NCBI GenBank assembly: GCA_014190575.1
Contig: BJGQ01000035.1
Location: 1 to 35,178 of the forward strand
DNA length: 35,178 bases
From: Bacteroidota bacterium
Lineage (GTDB): Bacteria > Bacteroidota > Bacteroidia > Chitinophagales > UBA10324
Reading direction: 5' to 3'
A program made the position numbers and the translations under genes. Of the stretch, positions 15,738 to 25,777 are shown piece by piece; the stretch's first letter is position 1; every line of letters starts with the position of its first letter. The notes below the pieces were generated by a model. That model ran no database searches. It was given only the letters and a program-made list of their open reading frames with translations, and had not been told where the DNA came from.

Positions 15738-18700
15738 TTATCTTCTCATGTCAACATATCCTGAAAGTGGTGTGGTCAGGTTGCTCGATTCGAAAATCAC
15801 GAAGTAGGTTCCATCAGGTAGTTTATCGCCACTGTTGTTGGTTCCATCCCACTCATTGTTGTAATTTTTCTTTTCGTAAACCTTATTACCCCATCGGTTA
15901 AACACCATTAAGTTGTTATCTGGATAATGAATTAATCCATGTATGACAAAGTAATCATTCGGGCCATCGCCGTTCGGTGAAAATCCGGTAGGCATTTGCA
16001 AAGTATCCTCGTTGCATTCTTCCGGTGGTTTCACTGTAATGATTAATGTGTCTGTAGCTATGCAATTTCCATCGGTCACAGTCCAAACGATAATGTTTTG
16101 TCCAACTGCTAATCCTGAAGTCGTAGATGATGGATCTGCTTCATTAGAGAATGTAATTCCATTATCAGAGCTACTCCATGTTCCGGAACCTGATGACATG
16201 CTTCCACTCAACTGAATATTTACAGTGTCGCATGTTGATTGATCGTTGCCTGCATCAGCATTTAAATCGGTTACTATAAGCGTAGCTGTGTCGGTGAATG
16301 TGCAGGTGCCATTTGATATTGTCCACACAAATACATTATTTGTATTTCCAAGTCCGGTTACTACTGTTACAGACAATGATGGGTCAGCAATATTTCCTGT
16401 TCCATTTATCAAGGTCCATGTTCCGGTATATCCTGTTGGAAGTGTTGCTGTTAATGTTCCATCAGTTCCGCAAGCTATAGTAGTTCCACCTCCTGTGAAT
16501 GTTGGTGGAGCTGGGTTATCTAAAGTTGCTGTTGCCACATCAGAACATCCGGTTGCATCTGTAACTGTAACAGTATAAGTACCTGAAGAAAGTCCTGAAA
16601 CCGTTAGAGTGGTTGAACCATTTGACCATATGTAACTAAAAGGTGCTATGCCTCCAGTTGTGTTTACTGATAAAGCTCCGTTTGTTGCATCATGACAAGA
16701 AATGTTTACATCTGTATTTATGCTCGCTGTAATTGCTATTGCTGGATCAACTATGGCTGAGAGAGTATCGGTGCAACCATTCGCATCAGTCACTGTTACA
16801 AAATAAGTTCCTGCTGCAATTGCGTTAAGGTCTTGCGCTGTTTCAGAGTTACTCCAGTTATAATTGTAAGGTGATGTTCCGCCAGCTACACTAATATCTA
16901 TTGCCCCACTGAGTAAATTCTGACAGTTTACATCTGTGATAGAAACTATTGTTGCATCTAAAACTAACGGCTGTGTGATAACAACATTTGTGGTATCAGA
17001 ACAACCGTGCGCATCGGTTACAGTTACAAAATAAGTTGCGGCTAGCAATCCTGTGATAGTATCGTTGACAGAAGTTGTTGACCATAAATAAGTGTATGGT
17101 GCTGTTCCGCCTGATGCTGTTACTACTGCCACACCGGTTGCATTGCCGTTACAATTTACTTCAAGTGATTGGGTGGCTGTTGCATTTAATGGTTGTGGTT
17201 CAGTTAAATTAACTGTTGCAGTTGCTGTGCATCCATTGGCATCGGTTATTGTTACAGTATAATTTCCAGCTGCAACATTTGCTAAATCTTCAGTGGTTGC
17301 TCCGTTGCTCCAATTGAAATTGTATGCCGCAGTTCCACCTGATACAGTTAGATTTATTGTATCGGAATTTATCCCTGAGCATGAAATGGAATCAGTTATT
17401 GTTATGTTGGCTATCAATTGCATTGGTTCATTCACACTGAATGAATCTATCGCTTGACAATTATTTACATCTGTTACAGTAACATAATAAATATTACCGC
17501 TGATGTTTGTTAAGTCTTCAGTAGTTGCGCCATTTGACCATGAATAAGAATAGGCTGCTGTACCACCCATAATAGTAATATCAATACCACCATTCAAACT
17601 TCCAAAACAAGTGACATTGGTAATGACAGTATCCATTATCATTAACACATCTGGTTCAGTAATATTTGCTGTGCCAGTTGCAGTACATCCGTTAGCATCT
17701 GAAACAGTTACATTATAAATAGCAGGATCTAAACCTGTTAGGTCTTCTGTTGTTTCTCCATTGCTCCAGTTAAATGTATAAGGTGCTGTGCCACCACTCG
17801 GTGTTAAATCTATTGAACCATCTGCTGCACCATTACAAGTTACATTGGTTGGATTTATTGCTGATGCATTAACGGCAGTTGGCTGATCAACAATTGTACT
17901 TGCAATAGTTGAACATCCATTCACATCAATAACAGTAACAGCATAAGCACCTGCTATTACACCTGTTAAATCTTCTGTTGTAGCTCCGTTGCTCCATGTA
18001 TAGGTGAATGGCGCTTGTCCATCAGTAACAGTTAAATCAACTGAACCCGTTGTATCACCAAAACATCCTGAAACATTTGTTGGATCAGCAACCGCTGTCG
18101 GACTTCCTACCTGAACAATATCAAGTGATGTTGCAATCACAGTTGTACATCCATTGGCATCAGTAACAGTTACATTATATGATCCTTCACTAAGTAATGA
18201 TAAATCTTGTGTGGTTGCGCCATTGTTCCAGTTATAACTATATCCTGGTGTTCCACCTGTAACAGAAATATCTATTGAACCTGTTCCTGCAGCAGTACAA
18301 CCAAGTGTGTCAGTCCACGCATCAACAGAAATTGTTAAGGCAAGTGGTTCGGTAATTAAATCTGAAGTTGTTGCTGTACATCCATTAGCATCAGTAACTG
18401 TTACATCATAAGTACCCGGACAAAGATTATTTAATGAAGCAGTAGTTGAACCATTGCTCCATTGATAATTGTAAGGCGAAGTTCCACCTGAAACAGTTAA
18501 TACAACACTTCCGTCGCACGCACCAAAACATGTAACATTTGTTGAAGAAGCTGCAACTGTCGCAATTAATAATTGTGGTTCAGTAACTGTTGCACTTGTA
18601 GTTGTTGAACATCCGTTTACATCCAATACAGTTACAGAATATATTCCTGCTGTTAATCCTGATATGTTCTGGCTGGTTTCGCCATTGCTCCATGTGTATG

Positions 18701-21700
18701 TAAAGGGTGCCAGTCCATCAGTAATTGTTAAATCAATTGCTCCATTTGAATTTCCAAAACATCCGGTCACATTTGTAATTGTTGTTGATGCAATCGGATG
18801 ATCAACCTGAACAATTGTTAAATCCGCAGATAATGTTGTAGTGCATCCATTGGCATCAGTGATCGTTACATTATAAGTTCCTGCAGATAGACCTGATAAA
18901 TCCTGAGTAGTTGATCCGTTGCTCCAGTTATATGAATAAGCAGTTGTTCCACCTGAAACTGAAATATCAATTGCGCCTGTCCCTGTTGCATTGCAACCGA
19001 GCGTATCAGAGAAAGTGATTACTGAAGCAGATAAAACCACTGGTTCCGTAATTATTGAACTTGTTGTTGCTGTGCATCCATTGGCATCTGTTACTGTTAC
19101 ACTAAATGTTCCAGGAGAAAGATTAATCAGCGCCGAAGTAGTATTTCCATTTGACCAATTGTAATTATACAATGGAGTTCCACCTGAAACATTTAAAACT
19201 ACAGTTCCATCGGCTGCACCATTGCATGTAACATTTGTAGATGATGCTGAAACAGTAGCAATTAACAATGCTGGTTCGGTAACGGTCGCGCTTGCGGTTG
19301 TTGAACATCCGTTTACATCCAATACTGTTACGGAATAAACTCCAGCCACAAGCGTTGATAAATCCTGTGTGGTTGAGCCATTGCTCCAAGAATAAGTAAA
19401 GGGCGCCTGTCCATCTGTAATTGTTAAATCAATTGCTCCATTTGAATTTCCAAAACATCCGGTCACATTTGTAATTGTTGTTGATGCAATCGGATGATCA
19501 ACCTGAACAATTGTTAAATCCGCAGATAATGTTGTAGTGCATCCATTGGCATCAGTGATCGTTACATTATAAGTTCCTGCAGATAGACCTGATAAATCCT
19601 GAGTTGTTGATCCGTTGCTCCAGTTATAAGAATATGCAGTTGTTCCACCAAAAACTGAAATATCAATTGCACCTGTTCCTGTTGCATTACAACCGAGTGT
19701 ATCCGTATAAGAAGTAACTGTTGCAGATAAAGTCAAGGGCTGTGTAATGATTGAAGTAGAAGTTGCAGAGCAACCATTCGCATCTGTTACTGTTACACTA
19801 AATGTTCCAGGAGAAAGATTAATCAGCGCCGAAGTAGTATTTCCATTTGACCAATTGTAATTATAAACCGGTGTTCCACCTGATACCGAAAGTGAAATAC
19901 TCCCATCACCATTTCCATTACATGAAACATTTTGAACTGTTGGTGAAATTGTAAGCACTAATGGTTCAACTAAAATTATTGTTGAACTTGTGGTTGCTGT
20001 ACATCCATTTGCATCGGTAACAGTAACACTGAAAGTTCCTCCTGCTAAACCAGATAAATCCTGAGTGGTGGCACCGTTGCTCCAGTTATAAATATATGCT
20101 GCAGTACCTCCTGCAACAGTTAAATCTACTGCTCCATTATTTGCTCCATTACAAGTTGGACTGCTTGAACTACTGATTGAAGCAGTTAAAATTATCGGCT
20201 CGTTTATGGTATAAGAAGTTGTGTATGAACAATTATTTACATCGGTAACAGTTACTGAATATGTTCCACCTGAAAGATTGGTTAAGTCTTCGTTTGTAGA
20301 ACCATTGCTCCAAATAAAAATATAAGGAGGCAATGTTCCACCAATGACAGTAATATCTATGTTACCATCACCTGCGCCATTACAAGAAACATTGGTTATA
20401 ACCTGAGTTGAAATTGTAAGCACATCAGGTTGAACTAAATTTTCTGTTTTAACAACATTGCATCCATTAGCATCGGTTATTGTAACTGTATATGCTCCAG
20501 CGCCAAGACCTGAAATGTTGGCAGTTGTTGCTCCGTTCGACCATATATAATTATATGGACTAGCACCACCTGTTACAGTTGAATTTATATAACCATCAGT
20601 TGCCCCATTACATGTTACACCGTTTTCATTGTAACTGGATGGAGTAAGTGTGGCATTTAAATTTCCTGATTGAGTAAGTGTGATTGACGAAACATTTGTA
20701 CAGCCATTGGCATCAGTAACTGTTACACTAAATGTTCCTGCTCCTATTGCTGATAAATCTTGCGTGGTTGCTCCGTTCGACCATAAATAAGTGTATGGAC
20801 TTGCACCGCCTGTTACGGTTAAATCAATGCTTCCATCATTGCCTATGCAAGTAACATTATATCCGCCAGCGAAAGTTGGTGAGATAGGTGTTAAACCAAT
20901 TGTATCAGGTTCGGTTAAAGTGACAGATGTTGAAACTGTACAACCATTCAAGTCAGTTACAGTTACAGAATAAATTCCTGCTCCAACATTTGATAAATCT
21001 TGCGTGGTTGATCCATTGCTCCAATTATAAGAGAATGGAGAAGTTCCTCCTGCAGGTGTTAAATCAATTGAGCCGTTTACACTTCCACTACATGCAATAT
21101 TGTATCCGCCATTATAAGTTGATGAAACGGTTGGAGATGTTAATGGTGTTGGTTGCGTGATTGTTGATGTCGCAGTTGTTGAGCAATTATTTGCGTCGGT
21201 TACCGTGACAGTATAAGTGCCTGCACTAAGTGAACTTAAGTCTTGGGTAGTTGCTCCATTGCTCCAGATATATGTAAATGGTGATGCTCCGCCAGTAACT
21301 GTTAAATCAATACTTCCATCAGAATTTCCATTGCATGAAATATTATTTCCATTGTATGAAGAAAGTGTGGCGCCAAGTGTCAATGTTGTTGATTGAATTA
21401 GTGTAACAGTTCCTGTACTTGTACAACCATTCGCATCAGTAATTGTGACATCATATGTTCCGGCAGAAAGCCCGGATAAATCTTGAGTGGTTGCACCAGT
21501 ACTCCATAAATAAATAAACGGTGCTGTTCCACCTGTTATGGTTAAATCAATGCTTCCATCATTTCCCAAACAGGTAACATTAAATCCTCCATTGAAAGTT
21601 GGACTTATTAAAGTTGAAACAAGAGTATCGGGTTGTGTTAAAGTAACTGAATCAATAGCAGGGCAACCATTCGCATCATTGACTACTACACCATAAGTTC

Positions 21701-24700
21701 CTGCAGTCAACCCTGTGATATCCTGAGTAGTTTCTTCGTTTGTCCATTCGTAAGTATAAGGTCCTGTTCCACCTGTAACTGTTAAATCAATTGAACCATT
21801 TGATGACCCATAGCAACCCACATTACTTCCACCATAAGTTGAAAGAAAAAATGAAAGAACAACTGGAGTTGGTTCAGTAAGTGTTTTACTTCCTGAACTT
21901 GTGCATCCATTTACATCAGTGATAGTAACTGAATATGTGCCTGCTGTAAGAGAACCTAAATCTTGTGTAGTTTCTCCATTGCTCCAGATAAAAGTATATG
22001 GAGAAGTACCACCACTAATACTAGTTGTAATAATTCCATCAAACAATCCATTGCAACTTATGTTAAATCCTCCAGCAAAAGTAGGACTTGTTAATGTTGG
22101 TGAAACAGTAGCTGGTTCAGTAAGTGTAATGCTTGATGTAATTGTACATCCATTTGCATCGGTAACAGTAACCGCATAAGTTCCTGCTCCAATTGAAGAA
22201 AGGTTTTGTGTTGTTGATCCATTACTCCACAAATAAGTATAAGGCGAAACTCCGCCTGTAACTGTTACTGAAATACTACCATCAGTACTTCCGTTGCAAG
22301 ACAAATTTGTTCCACCTGTTACCGTAGGAGAAACTAAAACAGGAGCAATTGGTATTGGCTCGGTCAGCGTTTCAGAAGAAATTGCAGTACAACCATTGGC
22401 ATCAGTTACTGTTACTGAATATGTTCCTGCTGAAAGTGAATTAATGTCTTGTGTTGTGGCTCCGTTACTCCATGAATAAGAGTATGGAGAAGTTCCACCT
22501 GTAACAGTTGCATCAATGCTTCCATTGGTTGCGCCGTCACAGCCAACATTATATCCATTATAACCGGATAGTGTTGAAGATATTGTTATGGGAGCTGGCT
22601 CGGTAAAGGTAAATGAATCTTGATTTGAACATCCGTTCAAGTCATAAACTGTAACACTTATTGTTCCTGCACCTAATCCCGAAACTGATGAAGAAGTTGC
22701 TCCATTACTCCATAAATAGGTATAGGGCAATGAACCACCGGTTGCTGAAACAGAAGCTGAACCATCAGTTCCTCCGTTACAAGTAACATTTGTTCCACCA
22801 TTAACTGTTACACCTGTAATAAGTGGAACAAGTATAACCGGTTCAGTTAATGTTACTGACCCTGTGCCTGAGCATCCATTCGCATCGTTTACAGTCACGC
22901 TGTAAGTTCCTGCTGTGAGGTTTATTAAATTTTGTGTAGTAGCTCCATTGCTCCATATATAATTATAAGGCGAAGCTCCACCGCTAACAGAAGTATTTGC
23001 AGATCCACTTGATTCACCATTACATCCTATATTATATCCACCCCCGTTTACCGGGCTTGTAACTGTAACACTTAAAGGTGCAGGTGGAGTTATTGTATAA
23101 GTTTGAGAAGCAGTACATCCGTTCAAATCAAAAACTGTTACAGTATAATTTCCTGCTGCTAGTCCTGTAATATCTTGTGTTAAACCTCCATTCGACCAGA
23201 AATATAAATAAATTGGAGTTCCACCACTTACTGATATAAATATTCCACCATTGCTTGCTCCGTTACAACTTGTACCGAAGCCATTGTAATTTTTCAAACT
23301 ATCAAGTGCAATTGTGATTGGTCCGCCTGGTTGTGTTAAGGTTAAAGAGCCATTGCCTAAACATCCGTTCGCATCAGTAATTGTTACGCTCACTGTTCCT
23401 GCAATTAAACCTGAAATGCCTGATGTAGTTGCACCCGTACTCCATAAGTAAGAATAAGGCAATGTACCACCTGTAGCTGTTACCGATGCAGTTCCAGTTG
23501 CATCTCCATAGCATGCAACATTTACTCCGTTAACCGAGGTACTTGTTATTACCGGAACTACAACTCCCGGTTGTGTTATTATTTGAGATCTTGTTGCAGT
23601 ACATCCGTGAGCATCAGTTATTGTTACAATATAAGTTCCAGCGCTTAATCCACTAAGGTCTTGGGTTGTTGCTCCATTGCTCCATAAATAGTTATATGGG
23701 GATGTTCCGCCAATAACCGTTAAATCAATTGCTCCGGTTGATTGGCCGTTGCAACTTACATTAGTAGTTGAGGTAACTGATGAACTTAATGTTGCCGGTT
23801 GAGTAATTGTTGTACTTCCGGTTTTTGTACATCCGTTGGCATCTGTTATTGTTACTGAATATGTAACACCACCTGATAATCCTGTGGCTGTTTGAATTGT
23901 TTGACCATTGCTCCATAAATAAGTGTAAGGAGCAATACCTCCGGTTGGCGTCGCAGTTCCTGTTGCATTTGTACTTCCATTACAGTTAGCCGAAGTTGAA
24001 GTAACAGACAGAGCCAGAGCAGCAGGTTGAGTTAGCGTAACAGTTGTATCTTTTGTACAACCATTAACATCAGTAATTGTAATACCATAGGTTCCAGCCG
24101 CCAATCCATTAATAGTTTGAGTAGTTGCTCCGGTTGACCAATGGTAGCCAATAGGTGTTTGATTACCGCTAACATTAGCAGTAACGGAACCATTACTTCC
24201 TGCATTGCAACTGATTTGGTATCCATTATAGGTAGGACTAACAAAAGTTATAATGTGCCTAGGAACAACTATTGAGTAGGAATAAATCTGGAATGCATTG
24301 TAATTACAATTATCATCTCTAACAGTTACTGTAAAAGTATATGGTTGATCTCGGGCATCAAGTAAAGTAGGACTCCAGCAAAAAGTTCCAACAGGATAAT
24401 TCGGACTTGCGCCTCCTTGATTTGCAATTGTAAATGTTGAGCCTGGAATTGAAGTTGTAGATGTTGAGGTCATGGTAATATGTTGACCAATATTTCCATC
24501 ATTGGAATTAATAGTAAAGCAGGTTGATCCACCAGGACAAATAATAGTTGAGTAATTTGATGTGCCGTTTATTCCGGAAGCTGTAGGAAGTAAATTTGTT
24601 CCACAATCTTTAATCCAGAACTGCATATCTCGAATAACGCTTCCGATTAATACTCCACCTCTGTATTCTTTGACTAAAACCGCACAAACTGCAACTTGTC

Positions 24701-25487
24701 CAACAGTTGTTGGTGTCATTGTAATATCACCCGTTGAAGAATTAATTGCAACTGCTGGCGTTGATGTCAACCAATTGGTTGCACTATAACCAGCAAGAAA
24801 TCCAACATCAACTGTTGAACTTCTTTTGGGATTAATAAAGGAATACGACAATGAATCTCCATTTGGGTCAACAACTCCATGATTAAATGTGAAAGCCTGA
24901 TTGGAACAAACAAATGCGACAGGAATATTTGTAAAAGTTGGAGAACTGTTATGATTAGCTGCAACATTATTTAAAAATGCTTCAACATATAATGCATTAC
25001 CAGTTGATGAATTGTTACAATTTGCCTGATTTGTTATTGTACTGATTGCACAATTCCGACAACAAACTGAATAACTGAATATCCAATCAACACATTGTGT
25101 TGGTAGAGTTACATTTCCACGATAGGTATATTGTTGTACTCCGGGATTTGTTCCACCATTACAATAAGTAAATGTTGGATTACATGGAAAAGTTATTTCC
25201 TGTCCGGTTCCTGCAATAGGATTAAGTGTAACATTAAAATTTTGTGCACAGCTTGTTGACTTTACATTTAAAGTAACAGTATTAGGAGCAGCTACTCCCT
25301 GACAATCTCTGTAAAAATTTACTGTGATTTCATAAATATTTCCTGAAATCCAGCGATAAGTTAAATCGGACCCGGCCGCGTGCGTTGCGTAAGCATTATT
25401 GGAAACACCAATGAATCCAATAGCAATAAAAAAACTAATAATTAAAAAAGCGGACCTATGAAGGATCGTTTTGTATTGATTAAGCAT
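15738..25487 (-). CDS. Giant SprB-repeat surface protein with T9SS type B (gliding motility) C-terminus
   Basis: This 3249-residue secreted protein (about 330 kDa) is the first gene of the operon. The N-terminus has a signal peptide with a hydrophobic run (AFLIISFFIAIGFIGV), cleaved near NAYA-THAAG. Residues about 37-410 form a beta-rich, Cys-rich N-terminal region beginning THAAGSDLTYRWISGNIYEI, as found ahead of many gliding-type adhesins. Residues about 411-2992 are 33 tandem SprB repeats of 75-82 residues, each with a C-x-G motif, a GG.(S/A)PY.Y.WSNG core, an AGTY.VTVTDANGC strand and a closing TEP or TQP. Two Ig/PKD-like domains follow (about 2993-3155; ADAGNDQSTC). The C-terminus (MPTGFSPNGDGPNDYFVI ... 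FNRWGNKVYE ... DGTYFVIFE) is the T9SS type B domain. The likely role is a long surface filament or adhesin for gliding, attachment or polysaccharide binding. Motility itself cannot be inferred from one protein. Confidence 0.95.
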   Translation of the reverse strand: MLNQYKTILHRSAFLIISFFIAIGFIGVSNNAYATHAAGSDLTYRWISGNIYEITVNFYRDCQGVAAPNTVTLNVKSTSCAQNFNVTLNPIAGTGQEITFPCNPTFTYCNGGTNPGVQQYTYRGNVTLPTQCVDWIFSYSVCCRNCAISTITNQANCNNSSTGNALYVEAFLNNVAANHNSSPTFTNIPVAFVCSNQAFTFNHGVVDPNGDSLSYSFINPKRSSTVDVGFLAGYSATNWLTSTPAVAINSSTGDITMTPTTVGQVAVCAVLVKEYRGGVLIGSVIRDMQFWIKDCGTNLLPTASGINGTSNYSTIICPGGSTCFTINSNDGNIGQHITMTSTSTTSIPGSTFTIANQGGASPNYPVGTFCWSPTLLDARDQPYTFTVTVRDDNCNYNAFQIYSYSIVVPRHIITFVSPTYNGYQISCNAGSNGSVTANVSGNQTPIGYHWSTGATTQTINGLAAGTYGITITDVNGCTKDTTVTLTQPAALALSVTSTSANCNGSTNATGTATPTGGIAPYTYLWSNGQTIQTATGLSGGVTYSVTITDANGCTKTGSTTITQPATLSSSVTSTTNVSCNGQSTGAIDLTVIGGTSPYNYLWSNGATTQDLSGLSAGTYIVTITDAHGCTATRSQIITQPGVVVPVITSTSVNGVNVACYGDATGTASVTATGGTLPYSYLWSTGATTSGISGLIAGTVSVTITDANGCLGNGSLTLTQPGGPITIALDSLKNYNGFGTSCNGASNGGIFISVSGGTPIYLYFWSNGGLTQDITGLAAGNYTVTVFDLNGCTASQTYTITPPAPLSVTVTSPVNGGGYNIGCNGESSGSANTSVSGGASPYNYIWSNGATTQNLINLTAGTYSVTVNDANGCSGTGSVTLTEPVILVPLITGVTVNGGTNVTCNGGTDGSASVSATGGSLPYTYLWSNGATSSSVSGLGAGTISVTVYDLNGCSNQDSFTFTEPAPITISSTLSGYNGYNVGCDGATNGSIDATVTGGTSPYSYSWSNGATTQDINSLSAGTYSVTVTDANGCTAISSETLTEPIPIAPVLVSPTVTGGTNLSCNGSTDGSISVTVTGGVSPYTYLWSNGSTTQNLSSIGAGTYAVTVTDANGCTITSSITLTEPATVSPTLTSPTFAGGFNISCNGLFDGIITTSISGGTSPYTFIWSNGETTQDLGSLTAGTYSVTITDVNGCTSSGSKTLTEPTPVVLSFFLSTYGGSNVGCYGSSNGSIDLTVTGGTGPYTYEWTNEETTQDITGLTAGTYGVVVNDANGCPAIDSVTLTQPDTLVSTLISPTFNGGFNVTCLGNDGSIDLTITGGTAPFIYLWSTGATTQDLSGLSAGTYDVTITDANGCTSTGTVTLIQSTTLTLGATLSSYNGNNISCNGNSDGSIDLTVTGGASPFTYIWSNGATTQDLSSLSAGTYTVTVTDANNCSTTATSTITQPTPLTSPTVSSTYNGGYNIACSGSVNGSIDLTPAGGTSPFSYNWSNGSTTQDLSNVGAGIYSVTVTDLNGCTVSTSVTLTEPDTIGLTPISPTFAGGYNVTCIGNDGSIDLTVTGGASPYTYLWSNGATTQDLSAIGAGTFSVTVTDANGCTNVSSITLTQSGNLNATLTPSSYNENGVTCNGATDGYINSTVTGGASPYNYIWSNGATTANISGLGAGAYTVTITDANGCNVVKTENLVQPDVLTISTQVITNVSCNGAGDGNIDITVIGGTLPPYIFIWSNGSTNEDLTNLSGGTYSVTVTDVNNCSYTTSYTINEPIILTASISSSSSPTCNGANNGAVDLTVAGGTAAYIYNWSNGATTQDLSGLAGGTFSVTVTDANGCTATTSSTIILVEPLVLTISPTVQNVSCNGNGDGSISLSVSGGTPVYNYNWSNGNTTSALINLSPGTFSVTVTDANGCSATSTSIITQPLTLSATVTSYTDTLGCNATGTGAIDISVFGGTTAYSYNWSNGSTTQDLSGLSAGTYNVTITDANGCTTTLSADLTIVQVDHPIASTTITNVTGCFGNSNGAIDLTITDGQAPFTYSWSNGSTTQDLSTLVAGVYSVTVLDVNGCSTTASATVTEPALLIATVSASSTNVTCNGAADGTVVLNVSGGTPLYNYNWSNGNTTSALINLSPGTFSVTVTDANGCTATTSSIITEPVVLSASVITFSDTLGCNATGTGAIDISVSGGTTAYSYNWSNGSTTQDLSGLSAGTYNVTITDANGCTTTLSADLTIVQVDHPIASTTITNVTGCFGNSNGAIDLTITDGLAPFTYTWSNGETSQNISGLTAGIYSVTVLDVNGCSTTTSATVTEPQLLIATVAASSTNVTCFGACDGSVVLTVSGGTSPYNYQWSNGSTTASLNNLCPGTYDVTVTDANGCTATTSDLITEPLALTISVDAWTDTLGCTAAGTGSIDISVTGGTPGYSYNWNNGATTQDLSLLSEGSYNVTVTDANGCTTVIATSLDIVQVGSPTAVADPTNVSGCFGDTTGSVDLTVTDGQAPFTYTWSNGATTEDLTGVIAGAYAVTVIDVNGCSTIASTIVDQPTAVNASAINPTNVTCNGAADGSIDLTPSGGTAPYTFNWSNGETTEDLTGLDPAIYNVTVSDANGCTATGTANITEPDVLMIMDTVITNVTCFGSLNGGIDITIMGGTAAYSYSWSNGATTEDLTNISGNIYYVTVTDVNNCQAIDSFSVNEPMQLIANITITDSISCSGINSDTINLTVSGGTAAYNFNWSNGATTEDLANVAAGNYTVTITDANGCTATATVNLTEPQPLNATATQSLEVNCNGNATGVAVVTASGGTAPYTYLWSTTSVNDTITGLLAATYFVTVTDAHGCSDTTNVVITQPLVLDATIVSITDVNCQNLLSGAIDISVAGGTSPYNYNWSNSETAQDLNAIAAGTYFVTVTDANGCTDTLSAIVDPAIAITASINTDVNISCHDATNGALSVNTTGGIAPFSYIWSNGSTTLTVSGLSSGTYTVTVTDATGCSDVATATLDNPAPPTFTGGGTTIACGTDGTLTATLPTGYTGTWTLINGTGNIADPSLSVTVVTGLGNTNNVFVWTISNGTCTFTDTATLIVTDLNADAGNDQSTCDTVNIQLSGSMSSGSGTWSSSDNGITFSNEADPSSTTSGLAVGQNIIVWTVTDGNCIATDTLIITVKPPEECNEDTLQMPTGFSPNGDGPNDYFVIHGLIHYPDNNLMVFNRWGNKVYEKKNYNNEWDGTNNSGDKLPDGTYFVIFESSNLTTPLSGYVDMRR
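16512..24255 (-). repeat. 33 tandem SprB repeats, about 234 bp each
   Basis: These are coding repeats inside the giant surface protein. I counted 33 units by hand, each ending near TEP/TQP and each containing one Cys before the GG core and one in the NGC (or NNC/TGC) motif. Units 19-27 (about 17880-19970) form three tandem copies of a three-unit block with a 232-residue (696-bp) period. Confidence 0.9.
18721..19604 (-). repeat. 188-bp perfect direct repeat spaced 696 bp
   Basis: The 188 bases at 18721-18908 are identical to those at 19417-19604. With the same offset, 19085-19159 matches 19781-19855 over 75 bp. The copies fall in SprB units 20/21 and 23/24, and 19 and 22. They mark a recent duplication or gene conversion within the gene. 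Confidence 0.9.
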
Positions 25488-25500
25488 CCAGTATGATTTT

Positions 25501-25520
25501 GTAATTTGTAAAGTAATTAC
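25501..25520. promoter_or_regulatory. Dyad in the leader of the SprB-like operon
   Basis: GTAATT and AATTAC flank an 8-bp spacer (25501-25520), between a candidate -7 box and the start codon at 25487. It could be an operator or a small leader hairpin. The 6-bp arms are A/T rich, so chance is not excluded. Confidence 0.25.
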
Positions 25521-25537
25521 CTTTTAATTTTCCGGTG

Positions 25538-25546
25538 CAAAGTATA
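25538..25546 (-). promoter_or_regulatory. Candidate -7 box of the SprB-like operon
   Basis: On the minus strand this reads TATACTTTG, close to TAnnTTTG but with one extra base between the TA and TTTG parts. It lies 50 bp upstream of the giant gene's ATG. The match is imperfect, and no -33 TTG is seen. Confidence 0.3.
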
Positions 25547-25741
25547 TTGTTGTTTTCTCGACCGATAGTTAAATTTTAAATGATATTCACAAAATGTCGT
25601 TGATTGGTGGTAATTAATTGGACACATTAAAAATTACTTCAATTTCTTTTGTTTCTAAAATAAAAAAGTGTTCAATCAATCATTTTTTAAGAGCTTCATT
25701 TTCATTTTCAAAAAATCATAATTTCAGACAACAGATTTATT

Positions 25742-25749
25742 TACATTTG
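25742..25749 (+). promoter_or_regulatory. -7 box of gltA (TACATTTG)
   Basis: This exact TAnnTTTG match in the context TTACATTTGGCC lies 28 bp before the ATG, so the leader would be about 20 bases. The same TTACATTTG core precedes carA at the same distance. Confidence 0.55.
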
Positions 25750-25777
25750 GCCTTCGAAAAAAAAGTCGCGAATAATA

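Noticed and set aside
16012-16578. Plus-strand open frames antisense to the giant surface gene, with further ones at 20791-22479
   Set aside because: They mirror the low-complexity Thr/Val/Gly-rich repeat coding on the minus strand, recur with the repeat period and lack their own start signals or family features.
16512-24255. Regularly spaced near-identical DNA repeats suggesting a CRISPR or satellite array
   Set aside because: The repeats are in one continuous reading frame of 75-82-residue protein units with conserved residues, so they are SprB protein repeats.
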